A stretch of DNA of 64,000 nt, from assembly GCF_000380245.2 (NCBI RefSeq), contig NZ_HG428741.1, forward strand, positions 2,487,665 to 2,551,664, given 5' to 3'. A model generated the notes under the pieces. The model had not been told where the DNA came from and made no database searches. It was given only the letters and a program-made list of their open reading frames with translations. Both the position numbers and the translations under genes were made by a program. Positions 1-8,034 of the stretch are shown here, piece after piece. How positions within the stretch are numbered: the first letter of the stretch is position 1; each line of letters opens with the position of its first letter. This DNA comes from Bacillus massiliigorillae (GTDB lineage Bacteria > Bacillota > Bacilli > Bacillales > DSM-1321).

Positions 1-454
1 CCGAACCCATCATTTGATTCATCGCTTCTTGTACCGCACTTAATTGTATTTCATCTAATAAATCTGATGGACTTTTTCCATCTCCACCAAGCATTAAATC
101 TGCAATAATGGCAGCATCACTTTGTTTAATAACCAATAAATTCAAACCATCAAAACCAGCTGTATAGTTGACTTGAATAGCAACGTATGGTTGTGGAAAC
201 TCTTCTTTCAAATATTTCCGTTCTATTAATGTAACAGTTGGAGTAGTAATATCCACCTTTTGTCTTAATAATGTAGACAGTGCAGTAGCTGAACTCCCGA
301 AAGATATATTTCCAATTTCACCTAGTGCATCTTGTTCAACAGGACTTAAATATTCACTAATAGGAGGAGTTTCTACCCCAAGGTCATCATCATCGTTTAA
401 GCCATTTAACAAAGCGTTAATTTCATCTTGAGATAACATATCTTCACTTATCAT
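1..454 (-). CDS. fliY: Flagellar motor switch phosphatase FliY (partial, N-terminal part)
   Basis: This is the N-terminal 151 residues of FliY, a C-ring component that dephosphorylates CheY-P; the rest lies beyond the window edge. The ATG at 454 overlaps the fliM stop by 11 nt. A FliM-like peptide (LSQDEINALLNG, about residues 7-18) matches the CheY-P-binding tail known in this family. A CheC-type phosphatase half-motif (EIGN, about residue 47) and the start of a second one (EAMN, near the visible end) follow. Its place after fliM is that of B. subtilis. Identification is secure, but nothing can be said about the C-terminal FliN-like domain. Confidence 0.95.
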   Translation of the reverse strand, partial: MISEDMLSQDEINALLNGLNDDDDLGVETPPISEYLSPVEQDALGEIGNISFGSSATALSTLLRQKVDITTPTVTLIERKYLKEEFPQPYVAIQVNYTAGFDGLNLLVIKQSDAAIIADLMLGGDGKSPSDLLDEIQLSAVQEAMNQMMGS

Positions 455-1442
455 CTTCGTCGTCTCCCCCCCTAAAGGTATCTAAAATTTGGATGGCCAT
501 TTTTTTACCAACCAGTCCAGGTTGACCAATAAATTTAGGCGTATCTCCTACTTTTATTAAATATGGGCTTTCCAAATGTGCATTCAAATCTATAATATCT
601 CCCAAATCCAGCAACAAAAAATCTCTTATTGAAATTTCTGTTGTTCCAATTTCGGCCACAACAGGTAGTTCAGCCCCTTTAATACGTTTCTCTAAAATTT
701 CAATTTCACCAGGTTGTCTTTCTTTTTTAATTGATTGCATCCAATAATGTACAGATAAATTAGGAATAATTGGCTCTAAAACAACGTGTGGAATACATAT
801 ATTAATCATTCCTGTCACTTCACCAATCTGTGTATTTAAAGAAATAACAATAACCGTTTCGTTTGGTGACACCATTTGTAAAAACTGCGGATTTACTTCA
901 AATTCAGATAGTATAGGATCTATATCTACTATATTCGCCCAAGCTTCTTGTAAGTTTTCTGCTCCACGTTCAAACAAATTAGACATTATTTTTGTTTCAA
1001 TTTCTGTTAAACTATCAACTTTATTAACACTAGCACCTCTTCCACCCAATACGCGATCCATCATAGCGTAAGCAATATGTGGATTAATTTCCATCACGAT
1101 TCTTCCATCTAAAGGAGGCACTTCAAATACATTCAATATCGTCATTTTAGGTACAGACCGAATAAATTCCTCATACGGTATTTGATCCACCGAAGCAACC
1201 GTTATTTGCACATATGTTCTTAATTGTGCAGAAAAAAATGTAGTTAATAATCTAGCAAAATTCTCATGTATACGAGTTAAACTACGAATTTGATCTTTTG
1301 AAAAACGTAAAGCTCTCTTAAAATCATATACTTTTACTTTTTTCTCAGTTTCTTCTTTTTTTAATTCATCTGCATCCATTTCACCAGTAGAGATAGCAGA
1401 AAGCAATGCATCAATTTCTTTCTGTGATAACACCTCAGCCAA
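444..1442 (-). CDS. fliM: Flagellar motor switch protein FliM
   Basis: FliM builds the cytoplasmic C-ring that sets the direction of flagellar rotation and binds CheY-P. At 332 residues it has the normal family length. It opens with the CheY-P-binding peptide (LSQKEIDALLSA, residues 5-16). The middle domain carries the family GG motif region (VLGGRGAS, about 131-138). The C-terminal part is FliN/SpoA-like and includes EIGTTEISIRDFL at about 268-280. It lies 50 nt after fliL, and its end overlaps the fliY start, which suggests translational coupling. No oddities were seen. Confidence 0.97.
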   Translation of the reverse strand: MAEVLSQKEIDALLSAISTGEMDADELKKEETEKKVKVYDFKRALRFSKDQIRSLTRIHENFARLLTTFFSAQLRTYVQITVASVDQIPYEEFIRSVPKMTILNVFEVPPLDGRIVMEINPHIAYAMMDRVLGGRGASVNKVDSLTEIETKIMSNLFERGAENLQEAWANIVDIDPILSEFEVNPQFLQMVSPNETVIVISLNTQIGEVTGMINICIPHVVLEPIIPNLSVHYWMQSIKKERQPGEIEILEKRIKGAELPVVAEIGTTEISIRDFLLLDLGDIIDLNAHLESPYLIKVGDTPKFIGQPGLVGKKMAIQILDTFRGGDDEDDK

Positions 1443-1492
1443 AGATCCTCACCCCCAATATCGCAAAAAATTAAAGCCCGAGCAGCAATACT

Positions 1493-1924
1493 TTATTGGA
1501 TAATCGAGGAGGTAATATATACCTTTTCTACACTTCCTGTTTGCATTATGCTGTTTATTCTCGTTTTTAATTTTTCTTGCAAATTCTCTTGTCCTTTTTT
1601 ACCTTTAAAGTCACTAGCTTTCAATTCAGATAACTCTGCTATTATAATATTCTGCACCTGGAAATTACGTTTCTCTAATTCTATTTTCGCATCCTTGTCA
1701 TTCGCTTGAATCATAAATTTTATTTTAATAAATCCATTATCCGCCAAGTTCGTTGTTATCTCCGGTACTTCCATCGAAACCTTTACGAGTTCATCTGCCG
1801 AAGGCTCCTTACCTTCAGCCCCACTTTCATCTGATTTGATAATGATTACAAGCGCAATCACACCAACTAGCGTAATCGCAATTAATACTCCAAGCATAAT
1901 CATTAAAAGCTTATTCTTCTTCAT
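1493..1924 (-). CDS. fliL: Flagellar basal-body-associated protein FliL
   Basis: FliL is a single-pass membrane protein that surrounds the stator and supports torque. The 143-residue product starts MKKNKLLMIMLG, with one membrane segment at about residues 6-29 and an extracytoplasmic C-terminal domain. I chose the ATG at 1924, not the longer reading frame from 1954, because a run of G just upstream serves as ribosome binding site and the protein then starts like other FliL proteins. The start lies inside the last codons of swrD (14-nt overlap), so translation of the two is probably coupled. Confidence 0.95.
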   Translation of the reverse strand: MKKNKLLMIMLGVLIAITLVGVIALVIIIKSDESGAEGKEPSADELVKVSMEVPEITTNLADNGFIKIKFMIQANDKDAKIELEKRNFQVQNIIIAELSELKASDFKGKKGQENLQEKLKTRINSIMQTGSVEKVYITSSIIQ

Positions 1925-2135
1925 CGTACCCCCCCATTGTTTCCTGACGACCAAACATTGAAATAGATTTATAATAGCTATGTATAGATTCCAATATATC
2001 TTCTTCTGTTTCCTTCACTACTAGTTTCTTACCATTAGTTAGTGTAATTGTTGTATCAGGATTACTTTCAACCATTTCTATGTATAAAGCGTTAATATTA
2101 TAGCTTTTTCCATTCAGTCTTGTTACTTTTATCAT
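1911..2135 (-). CDS. swrD: Swarming motility protein SwrD (FlbD family)
   Basis: This 74-residue protein begins MIKVTRLNGK and contains ITLTNGKKLVVKE, the features of the SwrD/FlbD family. In B. subtilis SwrD is needed for full motor torque and swarming. It is encoded between flgE and fliL, as in B. subtilis. The C-terminal tail (about residues 61-74) is acidic and glycine-rich and doubles as the fliL translation start. No Shine-Dalgarno sequence lies at normal distance from the ATG; the only purine-rich one is separated from it by a perfect hairpin, described separately. Confidence 0.94.
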   Translation of the reverse strand: MIKVTRLNGKSYNINALYIEMVESNPDTTITLTNGKKLVVKETEEDILESIHSYYKSISMFGRQETMGGYDEEE

Positions 2136-2140
2136 GTAAT

Positions 2141-2180
2141 GTGAAGCTGAGAACGTGAATCCTCAGCTTCACCCCTCCCT
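2141..2180 (-). promoter_or_regulatory. Hairpin between Shine-Dalgarno and start codon of swrD
   Basis: A perfect 11-bp stem (GTGAAGCTGAG at 2162-2172 with CTCAGCTTCAC at 2141-2151, minus-strand reading) with a 10-nt loop lies directly after the sequence AGGGAGGG (2173-2180). Five bases later comes the swrD ATG. In linear distance the ribosome binding site is about 37 nt from the start. With the hairpin folded, the gap is about 5 nt, which is optimal. The flgE stop codon is only a few bases upstream, so a read-through terminator role is an alternative, but no T-run follows the stem. Confidence 0.75.
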
Positions 2181-2184
2181 TACA

Positions 2185-3114
2185 TTATCGTTTCAGGTTA
2201 ACAAGTTCTTGTAAAATTTCATCTGATGTCGTGATAATACGTGTGTTCGCTTGGAAACCACGTTGTGCTACGATCATTTCAGTGAATTCTTCTGAAAGGT
2301 CGACGTTGGACATTTCTAAAGTGCTTGTTGCCACAGCACCAATACCGGACGTTACGGCATAGTTAAATAACGGAAGACCTGAATTTGCAGTCGGTGAAAA
2401 CAAGTTATTCCCTGATTTTTGTAAACCTTCAGCGTTAGAAAATTTAGCAAAGATTATTTTACCAGCTGTCATCAACTGTCCTTCTTCTCCACCATTAGGA
2501 TCATCAGGACCAGCAATATAATTTACAGTACCATCTGGACCAATTGTCATTTCTTTTGCATTAACTGGAATTGTGATTTTTCTAGGATCAGTTATTGGTT
2601 CACCCGCTTCACCAGGTTGTTCCTCAACACCATCTTTAAAATCAGCTTCTGGAGCTGGCTCACCACCTGCCCCTACAACAAAGTAACCATCACCATTTAC
2701 CAAGTTACCTTGTTGGTCTAAATAAAAATTACCCGCACGAGTATAACTATAATCAACCAATTCACCATCTTGATTATATTGACCAACTACAAAGTACCCA
2801 TCACCTGAGATAGCTAAATCTAACGGTCTTCCAGTTGATTGAAGATTACCTCCAGTGTGAATAGTGTCGATGGCTGCTAATTGAGCCCCTAAACCAACTT
2901 GTCTAGCATTTGTTCCTCCGCGAGTAGGAGCATCAGGGTCAACACCTGTTGGACCACTTGCCCCTGTCATATTTTGACTCATCATATCCTTGAATACAAC
3001 ACGACTTTTCTTAAAACCAAACGTATTAACGTTTGCAATATTATTTCCTATTACATCTAGCTTTGTTTGAAAGTTCTTCAAACCACTAATTCCTGAGTAC
3101 ATCGAACGTAGCAT
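2185..3114 (-). CDS. flgE: Flagellar hook protein FlgE
   Basis: This protein polymerises into the flagellar hook. Its 309 residues begin MLRSMYSGISGLKNFQ, contain the rod/hook signature IGNNIANVNTFGFK (about 22-35), and end with the heptad-rich EMIVAQRGFQANTRIITT segment typical of hook and rod proteins. Two GDGYFVVG elements (about 105-112 and 141-148) belong to the core domain. It is longer than the roughly 264-residue B. subtilis protein, mainly through an acidic Pro/Gly/Glu-rich insert at about 149-175 that may be surface exposed. Older databases call Firmicute FlgE FlgG. It sits between flgD and swrD, as expected for the hook subunit. Confidence 0.95.
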   Translation of the reverse strand: MLRSMYSGISGLKNFQTKLDVIGNNIANVNTFGFKKSRVVFKDMMSQNMTGASGPTGVDPDAPTRGGTNARQVGLGAQLAAIDTIHTGGNLQSTGRPLDLAISGDGYFVVGQYNQDGELVDYSYTRAGNFYLDQQGNLVNGDGYFVVGAGGEPAPEADFKDGVEEQPGEAGEPITDPRKITIPVNAKEMTIGPDGTVNYIAGPDDPNGGEEGQLMTAGKIIFAKFSNAEGLQKSGNNLFSPTANSGLPLFNYAVTSGIGAVATSTLEMSNVDLSEEFTEMIVAQRGFQANTRIITTSDEILQELVNLKR

Positions 3115-3184
3115 GTTACTTCTCCTTTCATACTGATCGCTTCAGTCATTCCGCGATCATAGGCCTCCTAATATGGTCCAGCCT

Positions 3185-3577
3185 TTAATCTAATAGAATT
3201 GTTCCATTAATATTGGTGAAAATTTGCGCATTCGCTTCTTCTCTCCCCATGGCGGTTACAATTACATTGTTTTTTGCACTAACTATTAATGCAGCATTAT
3301 TTAACAAAACAAGGGAATCTTTCACACCCATGTTCTTTGCTTCTTGCACTTTCTGTTCAATGAGTGCCCATGTTTTAGGATGAATTTCAATATTTCTTTG
3401 TTGCATCCTCATTTGCGCATGTTTACTAATGGTTAAAGAAGAAGTTGATTGTTGAATACTTTGTTGTAATTCAGTAGCAAATTTCTCTTTATTTGCTTTT
3501 TTATTCTGTTGTGCTTGATACGTTTTTAAGTTTGAGATAAGAGGAGTAGCTTGAAACTGATGAAATTTTGCTTTCAT
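3185..3577 (-). CDS. Flagellar operon protein, TIGR02530 type
   Basis: This 130-residue soluble protein has no signal peptide or membrane segment. Its conserved part is at about residues 47-130: SKHAQMRMQQRNIEI, then a helix, then two strands with LVLLNNAALIVSAKNN and a C-terminal INGTILLD. I recognise this from memory as the 'flagellar operon protein' family TIGR02530, found between flgD and flgE in many motile Firmicutes. No biochemical role is known to me. The position suggests a part in hook or hook-cap assembly, perhaps as a chaperone; that is inference. I do not recall it in the B. subtilis 168 operon. Confidence 0.75.
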   Translation of the reverse strand: MKAKFHQFQATPLISNLKTYQAQQNKKANKEKFATELQQSIQQSTSSLTISKHAQMRMQQRNIEIHPKTWALIEQKVQEAKNMGVKDSLVLLNNAALIVSAKNNVIVTAMGREEANAQIFTNINGTILLD

Positions 3578-3590
3578 CCCACATCACTCC

Positions 3591-4256
3591 TTAATCAGCT
3601 GCAATCTTTGTAATTTGATTAGCTGTCAGTTGTGTTCCGTCAGTTAATTCATACATTACTTTTCCATCTTTATAAGAAACTGACTTAACGGTACCCGCTT
3701 GCTCATGCTCATCCTTTTGCCAACTCACTATTTTTCCAATTAGCTCGCTTGCTTGCATCAAGTTATTACTGGCTCCGCCCGAGCTTACGGAACCTGGGCT
3801 TAGTATTTCTGAAATATTTGCCGGTTCTAGCTTTGTACCATCTTCGAGTTCAAATACAACAGAACCATCTTTATATTGAACTTTTGATATCTTACCAGTT
3901 CCCTCTTGAATAGAAGGAGTACCGTCAGGGTATTCTTCCGTTTTTTCACCATAGGAAATTTTATGCCATTTTACTTCTTTTCCAACAAACTCATTATAGG
4001 CAATTAGTTGACTCTGCATTTGAGCATCTGCTAATTTTTCAAAGCTACTCGCCATATTTGTAATTTGTTCTAGAGTAGAAAATTGGGCCATCTGAGCAAT
4101 AAAATCTTTATCTTCCATCGGACTCATTGGATCCTGATTTTGAAGTTGTACCATTAATATTTTCAAAAACTCATCTTTACCTAATGCACTACCATTATTT
4201 TTACGTTGTTGATTTTGATAGTTTGATAGCATATAGGATGGATCAATACCCGCCAT
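3591..4256 (-). CDS. flgD: Flagellar hook-capping protein FlgD with duplicated C-terminal module
   Basis: FlgD caps the growing hook and helps FlgE subunits to assemble. The N-terminal scaffold (residues 25-70) carries the family motif LGKDEFLKILMVQLQNQDP and the downstream FIAQMAQFSTLEQ. After it come two similar modules, about residues 88-152 (VGKEVKWHK ... YKDGSVVFELEDGTKL) and 169-218 (IGKIVSWQK ... YKDGKVMYELTDGTQL), joined by a Ser/Gly-rich linker. At 221 residues it is far longer than the roughly 140-residue B. subtilis FlgD, which has one such module. The function is not in doubt; the duplication is unusual. Confidence 0.93.
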   Translation of the reverse strand: MAGIDPSYMLSNYQNQQRKNNGSALGKDEFLKILMVQLQNQDPMSPMEDKDFIAQMAQFSTLEQITNMASSFEKLADAQMQSQLIAYNEFVGKEVKWHKISYGEKTEEYPDGTPSIQEGTGKISKVQYKDGSVVFELEDGTKLEPANISEILSPGSVSSGGASNNLMQASELIGKIVSWQKDEHEQAGTVKSVSYKDGKVMYELTDGTQLTANQITKIAAD

Positions 4257-4264
4257 ATTTTCAC

Positions 4265-5590
4265 CTACATTTCTGCTTCTAATAAAGCTTCTTGAAATTG
4301 GTTTAGAAAATCATCTTTCAATTCCTCTTCTTCCGCTAATTGATGTTGCTCATTCCGCTGCTGTTGTTGATTTTGTTCTCGCTGTAAGTTTCTTTCTTGA
4401 GAAAAATTAGTAAAATTCTGAGAAACTTCGATTTTATCAACCGAAATATTTTGATTTACAAACGACTGTTTCAAACCTTGTAATTGTGAGTCTAGTAATT
4501 CTTTTGCTCCCTTTGTAGAGGCAATTATTTTCGCCATCATCATTCCATCTTTTTGAATAAGTTCAATGCGTAGTGACCCTAAACTTTCTGGATTTAGCTT
4601 AATAAATAATTTTTGAATCCCATTACTATTCGTAAATTTTGCCTTACTTAAAAGGTTTTCAAATGCCTTAATAAATTCTTCTTGATTAACAGGCGCTTTA
4701 TTAGTTGGAACAGATAAAACATATTGTTCTACTTTTGACATAGTAATAAAGGGATTATGTGTCGTTGTATTTTCACTTTCATTAGTGGCTACAACATTTT
4801 GTTTTAAACTTCCTCCATTTAACAAACGACCATTCATATTTTGTAATTGTAACTGTGCTTCTTGGATAGACTGACGATTAAGCAAGGTTGAAAAACTACT
4901 TTTATTTTTCATTTCTGTATTGAAAAGTAAATCAATCTTGGATACCAGTTTGTCAAGAGATTGCTTTAAAGCATCTATTTGTTCCACTTGCCTATCGGTT
5001 AAATCTAAATTATTTTTTAGCAATGTGTAAATTTTACTGAATTTCAGAATACTTTCCGCGCTTGGTATTTGCTCTTTCAATGAAGTAAAATTATTTAGTT
5101 CTTGCACTAGCTTTTCTACCACATCTTGCAACTGTTGAGTAACAACTGCACTTTGCTCATTCTCTTCTTGATTAGCTAATAAAGCTTTTATCTCTTCATT
5201 CGAACCAGTTACCAACTCTTTCGAAATATTTTCTCCATTCAAAGCTAATAAGGAAGCGATAAGATCTTCTAATACACTTTCTCCTAAAATATCCTGTAAA
5301 AATGGATTTTGTAGAAGTTCTTCACCATTAACTAATACATCATTAGCCAGTTCTTCACCATTTTCAATTTTAGAGAGATCGTCTAGCTTCAAGAAATCTA
5401 GTAAAGAAGAGAGTTTTTCTATTTGCTCAGCCGATAAACTGCTCGTGTCTTTTGATGATGATGTAGTAGTTGCTAGCGTTTGAGATAAAACGTCACCAAA
5501 TTTGCCTGTTGACTTAATATTCCCTTCCTTCAAAGGCGTAGCTTTATTTAAAGCTGTACTTTGACTTGTTGCCAACATCATTACATCCAA
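4265..5590 (-). CDS. fliK: Flagellar hook-length control protein FliK
   Basis: FliK is the secreted molecular ruler that sets hook length and switches export specificity by touching FlhB. The 441-residue protein has a poorly conserved, Leu/Gln/Glu-rich N-terminal ruler and a C-terminal hook-length domain at about residues 310-390 (KLFIKLNPESLGSLRIELI). The tail is Gln/Glu/Arg-rich (about 395-425), which is common in exported flagellar proteins. The TTG at 5590 has a GGAGGTG site about 7 nt upstream; the nearest in-frame ATGs are at codons 4 and 5. It lies between ylxF and flgD, as in B. subtilis. Confidence 0.92.
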   Translation of the reverse strand: MDVMMLATSQSTALNKATPLKEGNIKSTGKFGDVLSQTLATTTSSSKDTSSLSAEQIEKLSSLLDFLKLDDLSKIENGEELANDVLVNGEELLQNPFLQDILGESVLEDLIASLLALNGENISKELVTGSNEEIKALLANQEENEQSAVVTQQLQDVVEKLVQELNNFTSLKEQIPSAESILKFSKIYTLLKNNLDLTDRQVEQIDALKQSLDKLVSKIDLLFNTEMKNKSSFSTLLNRQSIQEAQLQLQNMNGRLLNGGSLKQNVVATNESENTTTHNPFITMSKVEQYVLSVPTNKAPVNQEEFIKAFENLLSKAKFTNSNGIQKLFIKLNPESLGSLRIELIQKDGMMMAKIIASTKGAKELLDSQLQGLKQSFVNQNISVDKIEVSQNFTNFSQERNLQREQNQQQQRNEQHQLAEEEELKDDFLNQFQEALLEAEM

Positions 5591-5619
5591 TGCATTTCAC
5601 CTCCTTTCGAATCAACTAT

Positions 5620-6255
5620 TTATTGTGCTTGATTATTCTTTTCACTTTCGATTGTTAATTGCTTTGTAAATTTAGCTGCATCTGCAGGAGTCATTTGCTC
5701 TAATACTTTCGCCAAAGTTTCAGCTTTCATATTGGAAAGTATTTTTATTGCTTCCTCCATTGATAATGCAGTAATAATTGGAGCTGCTTTCTTGGCTGAC
5801 ATTGTTTCATAGGTGCGAATAATATCTTTAAACGCCCGGTTATCGTTGCTTTCAGTTGCTTTCTTCGTTTGCAATTCTTTTATTTGTTGCTCAAGTTTTT
5901 GTTTTTCTATATCTGCTTTTTGCATTTGAGAGTCTTTACTATCAATTATGCTTTCTAATTTTGCAATTTGTGCATCACGATCTTTTATATCTCCTTGAAG
6001 GCTAACAATTCGTTCTTGTACATCTTTGTCTGATGATGTTTTGTCATCATTAACTAAACTAGAAACCAAAGGAATATTACTTCCAACATCTTTAGACCAT
6101 TTAAATACATTTACACCAGCTACAGATAACACAATCAATAATATAAAAATTGCAAAAAAGACAGGAATAACGATAGCGAATAAAAACCATTGAAATTTAT
6201 TGTATGGTTTTTCTGCTTTTTTAGATTCATTCGTTTCTACTTTTTTTTTCGCCAT
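5620..6255 (-). CDS. ylxF: Flagellar operon membrane protein with MgtE-like N domain (YlxF)
   Basis: This 211-residue protein is the YlxF homologue, related to the motor protein MotE of other bacteria. It has a lysine-rich cytoplasmic start, one membrane helix at about residues 24-47, a coiled coil at about 75-137 (VQERIVSLQGDIKDRD and following heptads), and a C-terminal MgtE_N-type helical domain (TALSMEEAIKILSNMKAETL). The topology suggests an extracytoplasmic coiled coil. A role as stator-support or export accessory protein is inferred from family members, not shown here. It sits between fliJ and fliK. Confidence 0.88.
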   Translation of the reverse strand: MAKKKVETNESKKAEKPYNKFQWFLFAIVIPVFFAIFILLIVLSVAGVNVFKWSKDVGSNIPLVSSLVNDDKTSSDKDVQERIVSLQGDIKDRDAQIAKLESIIDSKDSQMQKADIEKQKLEQQIKELQTKKATESNDNRAFKDIIRTYETMSAKKAAPIITALSMEEAIKILSNMKAETLAKVLEQMTPADAAKFTKQLTIESEKNNQAQ

Positions 6256-6263
6256 GCAATCAC

Positions 6264-6713
6264 CTAATTTTCTTTGCTCAAAAACGTTTGAATAGAAACA
6301 TCATCCATTTGATTGTTTTCTTGGATTCTATTAATCTCTAAAAACTTCTCATAATCTTTTTCTTTTATTTTTTCGTATTTCTTCACTTCGATGTTTTTTT
6401 CTATTAAAACCTCTTGCTGAGCATTCATTCGTTTACGAGCTACTATTACTTCTTGCTGATATTGGTTAATGATTTTTTCTAAATTATCCATAAATACTTG
6501 ATTATGACGCATTTCTAAAATAGACAAGCCTTCTTGTAATTTACTTTGTTGGAAATCTTGCATCTCTTCTTTTTTCTTCAAAACTTTATATAACTTCTCC
6601 GCAACCTCTTCGAACTTCTTCTTTGCATCACTATATTTTGAAAAAGCATCATCTTTTTCTTTTTCACGTATGGTCAAAATTTTGTCGAATTTATATTGAT
6701 AATTCATGATCAA
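6264..6713 (-). CDS. fliJ: Flagellar export chaperone FliJ
   Basis: FliJ is a coiled-coil chaperone that works with the FliI ATPase in the flagellar type III export apparatus. The 149-residue protein is almost entirely helical with long charged heptads (for example FDKILTIREKEKDDAFSKY and KKKFEEVAEKLYKVLKKKEE). Two starts are possible: TTG at 6713, placed well for the GGAAG inside the fliI end, or ATG at 6707, which gives the homologue-like N terminus MNYQYKFDKIL. It directly abuts the fliI stop codon, so the two genes are likely translated in a coupled way. Confidence 0.93.
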   Translation of the reverse strand: MIMNYQYKFDKILTIREKEKDDAFSKYSDAKKKFEEVAEKLYKVLKKKEEMQDFQQSKLQEGLSILEMRHNQVFMDNLEKIINQYQQEVIVARKRMNAQQEVLIEKNIEVKKYEKIKEKDYEKFLEINRIQENNQMDDVSIQTFLSKEN

Positions 6714-8030
6714 TTAAACACTTCCAATCAAACTAATTAGACGATTTACACTATCTTGCTTACTAACTGGTTCATCGACAGCTTGTTTTAGAAACGAGAT
6801 AATTTCTGGATATTTGCGTATTGCTTCATCAATTTCTTTTGATGAACCTCTTTTGTACGCACCAATATTGATTAAATCTTCATTTTCTATATATTTAGCG
6901 AGCATTTCTCTAAATTTTTCAGCACATTTCACATGCTCTTCGTCAACAATTTGATTCATTAGCCTTGAAATACTTTTTAAAACATTAACTGCTGGGTATT
7001 GCCCTTTATTCGCTAATGATCGATCTAATACAAAATGACCATCTAATATTCCTCGAACTGTATCAGCTATAGGCTCATTCATGTCATCACCATCTACTAA
7101 AACCGTGTAAAAGGCCGTAATTGTCCCTAATTGATTAGTACCCGTTCTTTCGAGCAATTTTGGCAGCGTAGCAAAAACAGAAGGTGTATATCCTTTCGTC
7201 GTTGGTGGTTCTCCAACAGCCAAACCAATTTCCCTTTGCGCCATTGCTACACGAGTAACAGAATCCATCATCAACATTACATTTAAACCTTTATCACGAA
7301 AATACTCTGCTATAGCTGTTGCAGTATAAGCTCCTTTAATCCTCATCAAAGCAGGAGAATCTGATGTAGCAACTACAACAATTGATCGTGATAATCCTTC
7401 AGGTCCTAAATCACGTTCTATAAACTCACGAACTTCACGTCCACGCTCACCAATTAATCCGATTACATTTATATCAGCCGTCGTATTACGAGCAATCATA
7501 CCAAGAAGTGTACTTTTTCCTACACCACTACCAGCAAATATTCCAACACGTTGACCTTTACCTACAGTAAGTAAACTATCTATTAATCGTACTCCAACTT
7601 CAATACTTTCATTGATAGGTGGTCTTTCCATAGGATTAGGAGGAACTCGTTCTGTACCAACAGTTGCTAAGCCTTTAGGTAATCCTGATCCGTCTAACGG
7701 CAATCCTAAAGGATCTATGACACTACCTATCATAGCTGAACCGATTTTAAACTCTAATGGCCTCATCGTAGCTTCAACGAGACATCCGGGAGCAATTTCA
7801 TTCAATTCTGTATAAGGCATTAATATAATATTCTCTTCTTTAAATCCAACAACCTCAGCTCGGATTATTTTTTTTTTACTCTTTACCCCAACATGAATAT
7901 GACAAACATCGCCAATTGAACTTTCAGGCCCTTGTGATTCAATCATTAAACCAACTACTCTTTTAACTCGACCATATTTCTTATATGTATCTAACTCAGA
8001 AATGAAAGGTAATAATTCTTTTGCCTTCAA
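6714..8030 (-). CDS. fliI: Flagellum-specific export ATPase FliI
   Basis: FliI energises export of flagellar rod, hook and filament subunits. The 438-residue protein has the F1-beta-like order: N-terminal barrel, Walker A (GIFAGSGVGKSTLLG, about 164-178), GERGREVREFIE (about 193-204), Walker B region (LNVMLMMDSVTRVAMAQRE), and the signature PPTTKGYTPSVFATLP. Its length and all catalytic motifs are intact. It follows fliH, the regulator that binds it, by 4 nt and precedes fliJ. Confidence 0.97.
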   Translation of the reverse strand: MKAKELLPFISELDTYKKYGRVKRVVGLMIESQGPESSIGDVCHIHVGVKSKKKIIRAEVVGFKEENIILMPYTELNEIAPGCLVEATMRPLEFKIGSAMIGSVIDPLGLPLDGSGLPKGLATVGTERVPPNPMERPPINESIEVGVRLIDSLLTVGKGQRVGIFAGSGVGKSTLLGMIARNTTADINVIGLIGERGREVREFIERDLGPEGLSRSIVVVATSDSPALMRIKGAYTATAIAEYFRDKGLNVMLMMDSVTRVAMAQREIGLAVGEPPTTKGYTPSVFATLPKLLERTGTNQLGTITAFYTVLVDGDDMNEPIADTVRGILDGHFVLDRSLANKGQYPAVNVLKSISRLMNQIVDEEHVKCAEKFREMLAKYIENEDLINIGAYKRGSSKEIDEAIRKYPEIISFLKQAVDEPVSKQDSVNRLISLIGSV

Positions 8031-8034
8031 AATA

